Shown here one piece after another: positions 1-8,080 of a stretch of DNA of 47,336 nt; the first letter of the stretch is position 1, and every line of letters begins with the position of its first letter. The stretch covers positions 1 through 47,336 of the forward strand of contig DASZUI010000160.1 of NCBI GenBank assembly GCA_035547675.1, written 5' to 3'. The notes beneath the pieces were generated by a model. That model had not been told where the DNA came from, ran no database searches, and saw only the letters and a list, made by a program, of their open reading frames with translations. This DNA comes from DASZTU01 sp035547675 (GTDB lineage: Bacteria; Pseudomonadota; Alphaproteobacteria; Rhizobiales; Devosiaceae). Position numbers and translations under genes: made by a program.

Positions 1-3
1 AAA

Positions 4-1377
4 ATGGACAAGCGTTTTCCCATCGAGGACCAGATCAGGATGCTGGCCTCGGCGCTGCGTGGCCGGATCGCGATGCCGGGCGAGCAGCACTATGACGATT
101 GGCGCGGCGTCGCCCTCGACAATTTCGATCACCGGCCGGCCGGCATCGTCCGGGTGGCCAATGCAACCGATGTCGCGGCGGCGGTGAACTTCGCCCAGGC
201 GACCGGCCTCGCGCTCGCGGTGCGCAGCGGGGGGCACTCCACCTGCGGCCATAGCGGCAATAATGGCGGGCTGGTCATCGATTTGCGCGACCTAGACCGC
301 ATCGAAATCGACCAGGCGAGCCGTACCGCCTGGATCGGCACCGGGCTTACCGCCGGCCAGGTCACCGCCGCGCTCGAGCCGCACGGGCTCATCATCGGCT
401 TCGGCGATTCCGGCTCGGTGGGCGTCGGCGGGCTGACGCTGGGCGGCGGTGTCGGCTTCCTGGTGCGCAAGCACGGCCTCACCATCGACTCGCTGCTCGC
501 GGCCGAGATCGTGACGGCGGCGGGCGACATCGTCATTGCCGACGCCAGCCATCACCAGGACCTGTTCTGGGCGATCCGCGGCGGCGGCGGCAATTTCGGC
601 GTCGCGACGCGCCTCAAATTCCGGGCGGAGCCGCTGCCGGAATTCATCGGCGGGCCGCTGGTCTTGCCGCCGACGCCGCAGGTCATCGCCGGCTTTGCGG
701 CGGCAGCCGAGGCGGCGCCTGAGGAGCTTTCGACCATCGCCACGGTGATGCCGCTGCCGCCGCTGCCCTTCGTGCCGAAGGAGGCGCATGGGCAGAAGGT
801 GTTCGTTGCGCTCATGGCCTATGCCGGCAGCCAGGCTGGGGCCGCAGCGGCGCTGGCCCCCTTCCGCGCCCTCGCCACCCCGCTCGCCGACATGGTGCGG
901 CCGGCGCCGCTTTCGAGCCTCTACATCCCCGAGGAAGGGCCGAAGCCGACCGTGACGGTCAGGAGCCGCTTCATCGACAGGTTCGGCGAGGCGGAAGCGG
1001 GGCATCTGCTCGCCGCCTATGACCGGAGCAGCGCGCCGATGAAGATGGCGCAGATCCGCGTGCTGGGCGGCGCCTTCGGCCGGGTTGCCGAGGACGCAAC
1101 GGCCTTCGCCCATCGCAAGAGCCGGATCATGGTGTCGTTTTTGGCGCTCTATGGCGGCGGGGCGAATGCGGCGCCCGAGCATGAAAGCTGGGCGAGCGAG
1201 GCCATTTCGGCCTTCGGCGACGGCACGGGCGCCTATGTGAACTTCCTGGGCAAGGAAGGCACGGAAGGCCTCGGTGCCGCCTACCCGCCGGCGACGCTGG
1301 CGCGGCTGCGCCGGGTCAAGCGGCAATACGACCCGGACAATCTGTTCCGGCTGAACCAGAATATCTTGCCGGCGTAG
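4..1377 (+). CDS. FAD-binding oxidoreductase, berberine-bridge/6-hydroxynicotine oxidase type
   Basis: The 457-residue protein has the PCMH-type FAD_binding_4 fold followed by a C-terminal BBE segment. The motif RSGGHSTCGHSGNNGG lies near residues 74-89; His78 in it is the position that carries an 8-alpha-histidyl FAD in this family. A glycine-rich stretch GVGGLTLGGGVGFL near 137-150 is the second FAD contact, and the C-terminal YDPDNLFRLNQNI is the classic BBE ending. Family members oxidise alcohols, amines or sugars with O2; the substrate cannot be read from the sequence. It is a soluble protein with no signal peptide. The ATG is only 3 bases from the window edge, so a slightly earlier start cannot be excluded. 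It converges on the M16 protease gene, with a palindromic element filling the gap. Confidence 0.9.
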   Translation: MDKRFPIEDQIRMLASALRGRIAMPGEQHYDDWRGVALDNFDHRPAGIVRVANATDVAAAVNFAQATGLALAVRSGGHSTCGHSGNNGGLVIDLRDLDRIEIDQASRTAWIGTGLTAGQVTAALEPHGLIIGFGDSGSVGVGGLTLGGGVGFLVRKHGLTIDSLLAAEIVTAAGDIVIADASHHQDLFWAIRGGGGNFGVATRLKFRAEPLPEFIGGPLVLPPTPQVIAGFAAAAEAAPEELSTIATVMPLPPLPFVPKEAHGQKVFVALMAYAGSQAGAAAALAPFRALATPLADMVRPAPLSSLYIPEEGPKPTVTVRSRFIDRFGEAEAGHLLAAYDRSSAPMKMAQIRVLGGAFGRVAEDATAFAHRKSRIMVSFLALYGGGANAAPEHESWASEAISAFGDGTGAYVNFLGKEGTEGLGAAYPPATLARLRRVKRQYDPDNLFRLNQNILPA

Positions 1378-1487
1378 GCCCTCACCCGGCGCTTCGCGCC
1401 ACCCTCTCCCCCGAAGCGGGCGAGGGAAGAAGAACCGGGTCCCCTCTCCCGCATGCGGGAGAGGGTGCCGGCAGGCGGGTGAGGGCC
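1378..1487. repeat. Palindromic element filling a convergent gap; likely bidirectional terminator
   Basis: This 110-bp tract lies between the TAG of the oxidoreductase (1375-1377) and the stop of the protease (1488-1490) and leaves no extra base on either side. An outer inverted repeat, GGCCCTCACCCG at 1377-1388 and CGGGTGAGGGCC at 1476-1487, encloses a perfect 24-bp palindrome at 1442-1465 (arm CCCTCTCCCGCA). It is G+C rich without a U tract. It could end transcription from both sides or protect mRNA 3-prime ends. Confidence 0.75.
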
Positions 1488-4403
1488 TTACAGCACCCGC
1501 GTGATCGTCAAAAACCCGCCGCGCTCGTCATTGGCCGCCTTGATGGCGGCTTCCGAGCCGAGCACGGCGACCTGGCCTACCTTGCTGGCCTCGGCCAGCA
1601 CATCGGCCAGCGCCCTGAAATCGCCGGCGCCGGCGCCCAGCACCTCGTCGCGGCGCTGCTGGCGGTGCTCAGGGGTTTCGCCGATCAGGTCCTGGATCAG
1701 CGCCGAATAGCCCTTGGCGTCCGGCAATTGGTAGGCATCCATGCGGCCGATGACGCCGATGATGGAGCGGGTCAGCTCGGCCTCGCCGATGTCGCGGCGC
1801 AGGAAACCCGGCGCGTTGTCGTAGGCCTCGAGCGTCGCCAGCAGGTTCGGGTCGCGGTAGGAGGTGAAGATGAAGCTGCCCGTCACCTCCTGGAACCCCG
1901 AGGAGGCGCCATAGGCGCCGCCCTGCACGCGCACCTTGTCCCAGAGATAGCCGGTGTTGAGATAGGTCATGGCGACAGCGGTCGCGCCGGAGGGCTTGTA
2001 GCCCAGCGCGACGATATTGGCGCCCTTGGCGACATAGTTGACCTGGCCCGGGAAAGTCAGGCCCTCGGGCACGCCGCTGCCGTCCACCGGCCAGGGCGTA
2101 AAGCGCGGCTCGCGCGCCGGCAGGCCGGCAAGGAAAGCGGCGAGCCCTGGACCGAACTGCGCCCAGGCATCGGCATCGGCGGTGACATTGCCGGTGAGCG
2201 CGTTGCGGTTCACGACGATGTCGCGGATCGCCTCGAGCTTCTTCTGCACGCCCGCCCAGTCGCTGTCGATCTCGGCGGCGAATTTCCTGAGGAAGAACAG
2301 GTGCGAAATGCCCGAAAGCTGTTCGGTGACCCAGTCCGGCTCGTTGAAATGCGCCTTGACGCGCATGCCGACAATGCCATTGCCCATGCCCGAGAGCCGG
2401 CTTTCGAAGCCGGCCTTTTCCTCGAGCACCATCTGGCGGATGCGCTCCCGGTTGTCGAGGCGCGCCGTCGTCAGCACGTCGGCCATAATGGCGAGCATTT
2501 CCCCGGTCTGGTCGGGCACGGCCTTGCCGCGCATGATGAGGTAGGCGGCGGCCTCCCTGCTGCCGAAGCGGCCGGAGATGTGGCGGGCCGCGCCGATGCC
2601 GCCGGTCGAGCGGCCGATGCGCTGGCTGAGGGAGACGAAATCCTGCTTGGCCGTGCCGGTCTGCGTCAGGGCGCGCGTGAAGATCGGGAAATAGGGCAGG
2701 AGTTCCGGCGGCAGGCCGTGAATGTCGAAAGCGAGGTCGAGATAGACCACGCCCGATGTCTTGAGGTCGTGATAGAGCACGCGGGCATCGGCGAGGCGCA
2801 ATTCCTCGGTCGGCGTGATCTTGTTCTGCCGCGGCAGGTCCGAGAGGTGGAGCGTCGGGATTTTCGCCAGCTCCTCGGGGGAATCGGCGGCCTCCTGCAG
2901 CGCCCTCAGCGTGGCGGTTTCCTGCATGATCTCGGCGATATCGGCTTCGCTCATGCCGGCGCGGACCTTGTCGAGCCGGGCCCGCTCCTCGGCGGCCTCG
3001 CGCGCCTGCTGGCCGGGGTCGGCGGTGAGCAGCACGGTGGTGCGATGGGTATTGTCGAGCAGGCCGGCGCGGATCAGCGTTTCGAAGATGCGCTCGCCCG
3101 AGGCCAGCCGCGCCTTGACGCGGGCCAGTTCGTCCTCGAACCGCAGGGGCGCGAGCGGATCGCCGCCATGCAGCCAGGTGCGCATGGAGCGGAAGATCAG
3201 CGCAATGCCGCGCGGGAAGGAGCCGGTATTGTTCTCGCGCAGCTGGAATTCGAGCGTGTTGACGGCCGCGTCGACCGTCTCCTTGTCGATGCCCTCGGCC
3301 GCAAGCTTTTCGAGCGTCTCGAGGATCAGCGCCTCGACCTTGCCGGCGTCCTCGGGCAGCACGCCCTTGAGGCCGGCCGAGAACATGGGCTGCCGGTAAT
3401 CGTCGGCGAGGCCGGCGGAGGTCAGGCCTTCGCCGAGGCCGGAATCGGTCAGCGCCTTGCGCAGCGGCGAAGCGGAGGTGCCGACCAGCGCGAAATCGAG
3501 CAGGGCCAATTCGATCATGGCCTCCTGCGTCTCGATGGGATCGAGCATCCAGTTGACCGACACCATGGCGGTATTGGGCTTCTGCGCCTCGTCCTCGCTG
3601 GCGGCATAGGTGCCGGCGACCTGGCGGGGCGTGCTGAAGCGCGGCTGCAGGGCGACGACCGGGTTGACCTCCAGCGGCTCGAACTCGCCCAGGAATTCCT
3701 CGAGCTTTTCCAGACGCATCTCCTCCGGATCATCGCCATAAAAGACGATGCGGGCGTTGGCGGGGTGGTAGAGCCGGTCGTGGAAATTCTTGAAATATTC
3801 GTAGGTCAGATCGGGAATTTTTGCCGGGTCGCCGCCGGAATCGACGCCATAGGTCGTATCGGGGTAGATCGATTGCTGCGCCTTCTTGCCCAGCGCCGCG
3901 CCGGGCGAGGAATAGGCGCCCTTCATCTCGTTGAAGACGACGCCCTTATAGGCGAGCGGGGCCTGGGTGGCGTCGAGCTCGTAATGCCAGCCCTCCTGCC
4001 GGAAGGTGTTTTCGCTGATCAGCGGGAACAGCACGGCATCGAGATACACGTCGACCAGGTTGTAAAAATCCTTCAGGTTCTGGCTCGCCACCGGATAGAC
4101 CGTCTTGTCGGGGAAGGTCATGGCGTTGAGGAAGGTGTGGAGCGAGCCCTTGAGCAGTTCCACGAAGGGCTCCTTGACCGGGTATTTCCGGCTGCCGCAC
4201 AGCACCGAGTGCTCGAGGATGTGGGCGACGCCGGTCGAATCCTCGGGCGGGGTCTTGAAGGTGATGCCGAAAACCTTGTTCTCGTCGTCATTGGCGAGCG
4301 TCAGCACCTCGGCGCCGGTCTTCTTATGCCGGTAGAGGCGCGCCCTCGAATTGACTTCGCCGATGGTTTCGTCGCGCAGCAGTTCGAAAGCGGGATGGGA
4401 CAT
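1488..4403 (-). CDS. M16C metalloprotease, PreP-like (insulinase family)
   Basis: This is a zinc peptidase of the presequence-protease/Cym1 type, which degrades unstructured peptides inside a closed two-half chamber. The inverted zinc motif HILEH is at residues 61-65 (His61, Glu64, His65), in the context TGVAHILEHSVLCGSRKYP, as is usual for this family. Length is 971 residues, matching PreP proteins of about 970-1000, with the four-domain layout and a long central linker rich in charged helix. The ATG at 4403 was chosen because MSHPAFELLRDETI begins the family fold; the open frame continues far upstream but that part has no family similarity. No signal peptide is visible, so it is probably cytoplasmic. 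The gene stands alone, with a 335-bp repeat-rich gap upstream. Confidence 0.93.
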   Translation of the reverse strand: MSHPAFELLRDETIGEVNSRARLYRHKKTGAEVLTLANDDENKVFGITFKTPPEDSTGVAHILEHSVLCGSRKYPVKEPFVELLKGSLHTFLNAMTFPDKTVYPVASQNLKDFYNLVDVYLDAVLFPLISENTFRQEGWHYELDATQAPLAYKGVVFNEMKGAYSSPGAALGKKAQQSIYPDTTYGVDSGGDPAKIPDLTYEYFKNFHDRLYHPANARIVFYGDDPEEMRLEKLEEFLGEFEPLEVNPVVALQPRFSTPRQVAGTYAASEDEAQKPNTAMVSVNWMLDPIETQEAMIELALLDFALVGTSASPLRKALTDSGLGEGLTSAGLADDYRQPMFSAGLKGVLPEDAGKVEALILETLEKLAAEGIDKETVDAAVNTLEFQLRENNTGSFPRGIALIFRSMRTWLHGGDPLAPLRFEDELARVKARLASGERIFETLIRAGLLDNTHRTTVLLTADPGQQAREAAEERARLDKVRAGMSEADIAEIMQETATLRALQEAADSPEELAKIPTLHLSDLPRQNKITPTEELRLADARVLYHDLKTSGVVYLDLAFDIHGLPPELLPYFPIFTRALTQTGTAKQDFVSLSQRIGRSTGGIGAARHISGRFGSREAAAYLIMRGKAVPDQTGEMLAIMADVLTTARLDNRERIRQMVLEEKAGFESRLSGMGNGIVGMRVKAHFNEPDWVTEQLSGISHLFFLRKFAAEIDSDWAGVQKKLEAIRDIVVNRNALTGNVTADADAWAQFGPGLAAFLAGLPAREPRFTPWPVDGSGVPEGLTFPGQVNYVAKGANIVALGYKPSGATAVAMTYLNTGYLWDKVRVQGGAYGASSGFQEVTGSFIFTSYRDPNLLATLEAYDNAPGFLRRDIGEAELTRSIIGVIGRMDAYQLPDAKGYSALIQDLIGETPEHRQQRRDEVLGAGAGDFRALADVLAEASKVGQVAVLGSEAAIKAANDERGGFLTITRVL

Positions 4404-4738
4404 GAATGGCTCGCTGATGAAATTAGCTGGAGTGCGATTTAGGCGCGAAAGGGCTCCCTGCCAACCAGGCATTCGCCTGGACTTCGAACCGTGCCGAAGG
4501 CCAAATCGATCCGGTGGATCGATTTGAGGGGAGAAGGCCATGAGGGCTATGCCCGAATGGCGGACTTTCGATGGGGGGCGGGCAGATGTATGCTTGCGGC
4601 CCTCACCACATCGTCCCCTCGCCCCTTTGGGGAGAGGGTCAGGGTGAGGGGTTCGCGCGCTCAGACGTTCTGTCGCGTGGCTACCCCTCACCGCCCTGCC
4701 GGGCACCCTCTCCCCAAAGGGGCGAGGGTTGCCACGTC
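4404..4738. repeat. Repeat-filled gap: composite hairpin element plus 24-bp inverted repeat
   Basis: Two units are present. From 4465 to about 4590 is a long-form composite element. It starts with hairpin CCAGGC-ATTC-GCCTGG (4465-4480), carries a perfect 10-bp stem AAATCGATCC / GGATCGATTT around a GGT loop (4503-4525), then GAGAAGGCCATGAGGGCTAT, and ends with CTTTCGATG and a degenerate GGCAGGTAG-like tail. From 4616 to 4728 is a second palindromic unit: a 24-bp arm at 4616-4639 is repeated perfectly inverted at 4705-4728, with TGAGGGGT / ACCCCTCA nested inside. The tract lies downstream of phnN and upstream of the protease, both on the minus strand. No coding sequence is seen in it. Confidence 0.8.
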
Positions 4739-5374
4739 TCAAATCGGCGCGCGGGCCATGGCTTCCTTGACCGTTTCGGGATCTTCGGCGGTGGCCTTGA
4801 GCAGGGAGGCGAGGCGTTCGCCGGCGGTTTCCTTGGGGCCGGAATTCTCGAGGCGGATCGCCTCGTAGCGCACGGTATCCTGTACGGCGATGCGGTTGAG
4901 ACGGGCCACGATCTCGGCGTCGCTCTCGCGGCCGCGCGCCTTGAGCCGGGCGGCGATGACGTCGCGATGGGCGGAGACGACCACCAGCACGAAATTCTCG
5001 TAGCGCGCCTTGAGCTCGTCGATGAGCTGGCGGGAAATATTGGCGATCACCACGCGCCCGGCCGCAATGTCCGCATCGACGCTGCGCGGCAGGGCATAGC
5101 TCAGGCCATGCGCCTGCCAGACCAGGCTGAACTTGCCCGCCGCCTCGGCGGCCGCGAATTCCTTGCGGCTGAGCGTGTCGTGGTCCTCGGTCACGCCGTC
5201 GGCATCCCGGGTGATGATGCGCCGCACGAAGACGAAGCGCTGGTCGCCGGCCAGCCTGTCGCGGGCGTAGTTGATGAGCGTGTCCTTGCCGACGCCGCTG
5301 GGGCCGGCCACCGCCACGAAACTCCCACCACTTATGGCGCTGCCCGATGCGGGCGGCGACCCATATGCGCTCAT
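4739..5374 (-). CDS. phnN: Ribose 1,5-bisphosphokinase PhnN
   Basis: This small P-loop kinase converts ribose 1,5-bisphosphate plus ATP to PRPP, the last step of the C-P lyase phosphonate pathway. The Walker A motif GPSGVGKD lies near residues 24-31, followed by FVRRIITRDADGVTEDHD, which is the guanylate-kinase-like substrate segment typical of PhnN. Its length of about 211 residues also fits. I placed the start at the ATG at 5374; a TTG five codons upstream (5389) has a better GGGAGGG ribosome site and is a real alternative. The usual phn partners are not adjacent; phnM lies about 19 kb away. Specific assignment to PhnN rather than guanylate kinase rests on the ITRDxDxxxEDHD pattern. Confidence 0.88.
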   Translation of the reverse strand: MSAYGSPPASGSAISGGSFVAVAGPSGVGKDTLINYARDRLAGDQRFVFVRRIITRDADGVTEDHDTLSRKEFAAAEAAGKFSLVWQAHGLSYALPRSVDADIAAGRVVIANISRQLIDELKARYENFVLVVVSAHRDVIAARLKARGRESDAEIVARLNRIAVQDTVRYEAIRLENSGPKETAGERLASLLKATAEDPETVKEAMARAPI

Positions 5375-5676
5375 TACCGTCGAACCCAAGGCGCCCTCCC
5401 CGCACTATAGTGGATCGGCCACCCGGATGAACCACGAATCTGTGTAGTGGCGCCGTGCAACTGCCGCCCTCCCCATCCGGTTGAGCCGATGCCGCATCTT
5501 GCGCGGCGGCAGCCCGCCGGTCGTGCTCCTGCCTCCAGCCACGGCCGACGGGCATTTAGCCCTCCGGCGGCGCCGCCCCGACTTCACGGATTGCCCGACT
5601 CGCACCGGGCCGCTAGAAGGCAGGCACTAGGCCCTCAACGTGAAATTCGAATGACCATCCTCGCCGGGATCGCCTG
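5375..5676. other. Divergent intergenic region, phnN / helicase
   Basis: About 300 bp separate the divergent starts. It contains a perfect 10-bp palindrome CACTATAGTG at 5403-5412 close to phnN, a possible operator. It also has an eight-codon frame ATG-ACC-ATC-CTC-GCC-GGG-ATC-GCC-TGA at 5651-5677 whose stop overlaps the helicase ATG by one base. I see no convincing sigma-70 boxes and none of the repeat families of the other gaps. Confidence 0.45.
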
Positions 5677-6771
5677 ATGGTCGAGTGGTCGCCGCAGCAG
5701 GACCAGGCCCTGCAGGCCGTCTCGCGCTGGCTCAAGGACAAGCAGGGCGACCAGGTGTTCCGCCTGTTCGGCTGGGCCGGTACGGGCAAATCGACGCTTG
5801 CCGTGCACCTGGCGCAGGGGGTGAAGTCGGTCAAATACGCCGCCTTCACCGGCAAGGCGGCGCTGGTGATGCGGCGTTATGGCGCAAAGGGCGCCTCGAC
5901 CATCCACTCGCTCATCTATTCGCTGGTTTCCGACCAGGAGGGCGAGCCGAAATTCGCCCTCGACCCCGAATCCGAAGCGGCGACGGCGGACCTCATCGTC
6001 ATCGACGAAGTCTCGATGGTGGACGAGAATCTGGGCCGCGACCTGCTCTCCTTCGGCACCAAGGTGCTTGTCCTGGGCGATCCCTTCCAATTGCCGCCGG
6101 TACAGGGCGCGGGTTTTTTCACCTCAGCCGAACCCGACATCATGCTCACCGAAATCCACCGGCAGGCGCGGGACAATCCGATCATCCGCATGTCGGTCGA
6201 TATCCGCGAAGGCGAATATCTCGAGAACGGCCGCTATGGGGAATCCAAGGTCATCCCGCGCGGCGAGGTCGACAGCGGCGAAGTGCAGGAGGCCGACCAG
6301 GTGCTGGTCGGGCGCAACACGACGCGCGTCGACTACAATGACCGCCTGCGCGAGCTGAAAGGCCTGCCGCGGCACGAGCCGGTGGTCGGGGACCGGCTGG
6401 TGTGCCTCAGGAACAATCCGGTCAAGCGGCTGCTCAACGGGCAGATCTGGACGGTCGCCGAGGTGCGCAAGCGGCCCGGCGGGCGCTACGCCATGACGCT
6501 CGACGCCGACGATCCGGGCATACGCTCGCAGGCCAAGGTGACGACACATGAGGCCTTCTTCGCCGGCGAGGAGGACAGGCTCTCTTGGCCGGAGCGGCGG
6601 CGGGTCGACGAATTCACCTTCGGCTATTGCCTCACCGTGCACAAGGCGCAGGGCAGCCAGTGGGACAATGTCTATCTCTTCGACGAGAGCTACGTGTTCC
6701 GCGAAGATCGGCGGCGCTGGCTCTATACCGGCGTGACCCGCGCCAGCGAGCGGATCACGGTGGTGAGGTAG
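5677..6771 (+). CDS. RecD-like superfamily 1B ATP-dependent helicase
   Basis: This is a 364-residue single-chain helicase of the RecD/Dda group. Walker A is GWAGTGKST at residues 32-40, motif Ia is AAFTGKAA, and Walker B with the catalytic acid is LIVIDEVSMVD (Asp110, Glu111). Motif III is LGDPFQLPPV at 133-142. The C-terminal UvrD_C_2 box YCLTVHKAQGSQW and the final WLYTGVTRA carry the motif V/VI residues. It lacks the long N-terminal region of full RecD2 proteins. Family members unwind DNA 5-prime to 3-prime in repair or recombination. Translation may be coupled to a tiny upstream frame that stops at TGATG. The stop codon is followed after 2 nt by a composite repeat hairpin. Confidence 0.88.
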   Translation: MVEWSPQQDQALQAVSRWLKDKQGDQVFRLFGWAGTGKSTLAVHLAQGVKSVKYAAFTGKAALVMRRYGAKGASTIHSLIYSLVSDQEGEPKFALDPESEAATADLIVIDEVSMVDENLGRDLLSFGTKVLVLGDPFQLPPVQGAGFFTSAEPDIMLTEIHRQARDNPIIRMSVDIREGEYLENGRYGESKVIPRGEVDSGEVQEADQVLVGRNTTRVDYNDRLRELKGLPRHEPVVGDRLVCLRNNPVKRLLNGQIWTVAEVRKRPGGRYAMTLDADDPGIRSQAKVTTHEAFFAGEEDRLSWPERRRVDEFTFGYCLTVHKAQGSQWDNVYLFDESYVFREDRRRWLYTGVTRASERITVVR

Positions 6772-7635
6772 AGAGCCATTCGGCTGGACTTCGACGCGGC
6801 ACGAAGGGCGAAATCGCTCCGGTGGAGATTTCAGCGGAGAAGGCCATGAGGGCTATGCCCGAATGGCAATAGCTTTTCGATGTAGGCAGGTAGACGGCGC
6901 GTGGCCCCTCACCCCTGCCGGGACCTCTCCCCGACTGGGAGAGGAGCAGGGTGCGGCCCCGTCATGGCTTCCTCACCCGGTCGGGGAGAGGTCCCGGCAT
7001 GGGTGAGGGGGTCGCGTGCGCTGCCCATCCTTCGACAGGCTCAGGATGAGGTCGTGGAATGAAGGACGCGGAATTGGTGCGGACGGCCTGCCAGCCTCCT
7101 CGACCTCATGGTGAGCCTGTCGAACCATGGGCAACGCGCGCTGATGCCGACAAAACTGGATTCCCGCCTTCGCGGGAATGACGCCGGGGTGGGGGCACGG
7201 CCCTGCCACGCACACTATGTCATTCCGGCGAAGGCCGGAATCCACGGCGCGCGCTGCCCGTCCTCCGACGGGCTCAGGATGGGGTCGTGGAATGAGAACG
7301 CGGAATTGGTGCGGACGGCCTGCCAGCCTTCTCGACCTCATGGTGAGCCTGTCGAACCATGGGCAACGCGCGCTGAAACTGGATTCCCGCCTTCGCGGGA
7401 ATGACGCCGGGGTGGGGGCACGGCCCTGCACGCACACTATGTCATTCCGGCCAAGGCCGGAATCCACGGCGCGCGCTGCCCGTCCTTCGAGGCTCCCTCC
7501 GGTCGCACCTCAGGACGAGGCCGTGGAATTCTCTTCGCCCTGATGGCGAGGGGCGCAGCGAAGCCGAGCCTCGAACCATGGGCCACGCGCTCTCTACCTC
7601 GCCGCATCGAAAGTCCGGTCCAGGCGAATGCCTGG
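6772..7635. repeat. 864-bp mosaic of palindromic repeats with a tandem duplication
   Basis: No gene is visible here. From 6774 to 6893 is a long-form composite element, whose stem AAATCGCTCC / GGAGATTT at 6811-6831 has lost two bases in the right arm. At 6905-6935 and 6980-7010 are 31-bp inverted arms with one mismatch (left end CCCCTCACCC). From 7019 to 7251 and from 7252 to 7473 are two tandem units of 233 and 222 bp. Each holds TCGACAGGCTCAGGATGAGG-type and CTCATGGTGAGCCTGTCGAA-type inverted segments plus an ATTCCCGCC hairpin pair. The tract ends at 7620-7635 with the hairpin CCAGGC-GAAT-GCCTGG, which in minus orientation directly follows the stop codon of the SnoaL-like gene. Confidence 0.85.
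7019..7473. repeat. Two-copy tandem duplication of a palindromic repeat unit
   Basis: Unit 1 (7019-7251) and unit 2 (7252-7473) run parallel almost base for base: both share CGGAATTGGTGCGGACGGCC, the CTCATGGTGAGCCTGTCGAA segment, and CGCCGGGGTGGGGGCACGGC. Differences include a short deletion in unit 2 after GCGCGCTGA. A third partial start follows at 7474. The pattern suggests a recent duplication of a composite repeat. Confidence 0.8.
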
Positions 7636-7962
7636 TCAGGCCTCCGAAATCCTGAGCTCCCTTATCTTCCCATCCGCCAGGGTGAACACGAACCGGCCCG
7701 GCCCGGTGAAGGCCTCGCTCTTCCAGTAGGTATCCGCCTCGATCCGCTCGGGGCTCGATGCGAGCACGTCGGTCACCGTCAGCGTGCCATGGGCGCCGAT
7801 GGTTTCGGCATCGCTCCATTTGCGGATGGCGTCGCGGCCGATAAAGCGGCGGCCCCAGTCGTTGACCTCGCCGTCCTCGGTGAAAAAATCGAGAAAGGCC
7901 GCCGTGTCGCCACGATTTATCGCCGCGGCGAAGGCGGCCAGGATTTCGGGCACCTCGCTCAT
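7636..7962 (-). CDS. SnoaL-like / NTF2-fold protein
   Basis: This 108-residue protein has the cone-shaped NTF2-like fold signature: an N-terminal helix EVPEILAAFAAAINRGDTAAFLDFFTEDGEVNDWG, then FIGRDAIRKWSD, then strands ending in GRFVFTLADGKIRELRISEA. Such proteins are nuclear-transport-factor-2-like isomerases, hydrolases or ligand-binding proteins. The reaction cannot be assigned from sequence. The ATG at 7962 follows GGATGGGACG and is preferred over a TTG four codons upstream. The TGA stop abuts the repeat hairpin at 7620-7635 with no spacer. It is divergent from the aldo/keto reductase, with 118 bp between the starts. Confidence 0.82.
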   Translation of the reverse strand: MSEVPEILAAFAAAINRGDTAAFLDFFTEDGEVNDWGRRFIGRDAIRKWSDAETIGAHGTLTVTDVLASSPERIEADTYWKSEAFTGPGRFVFTLADGKIRELRISEA

Positions 7963-8080
7963 CGTCCCATCCAAATTCCCATTGCCATCAATTGATAACG
8001 AGGCGCGGGCGCGGCGTCGACCCTAGCCCATCGGCAAATGCCGATGTAGAAAGCCGGCGAACTGGTTTGGGAGTTAGCAA

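Noticed and set aside
1479..4442. A 987-codon open frame on the plus strand opposite the PreP-like gene
   Set aside because: It is antisense to a protein with clear M16 motifs. Its translation is rich in Gly, Ala, Arg, Val and His with no domains, the usual mirror of a G+C-rich gene.
7019..7473. Regularly spaced repeats resembling a CRISPR array
   Set aside because: The repeat units are over 200 bp, spacers are also duplicated, and no cas gene is near. It is a tandem duplication of palindromic repeats.
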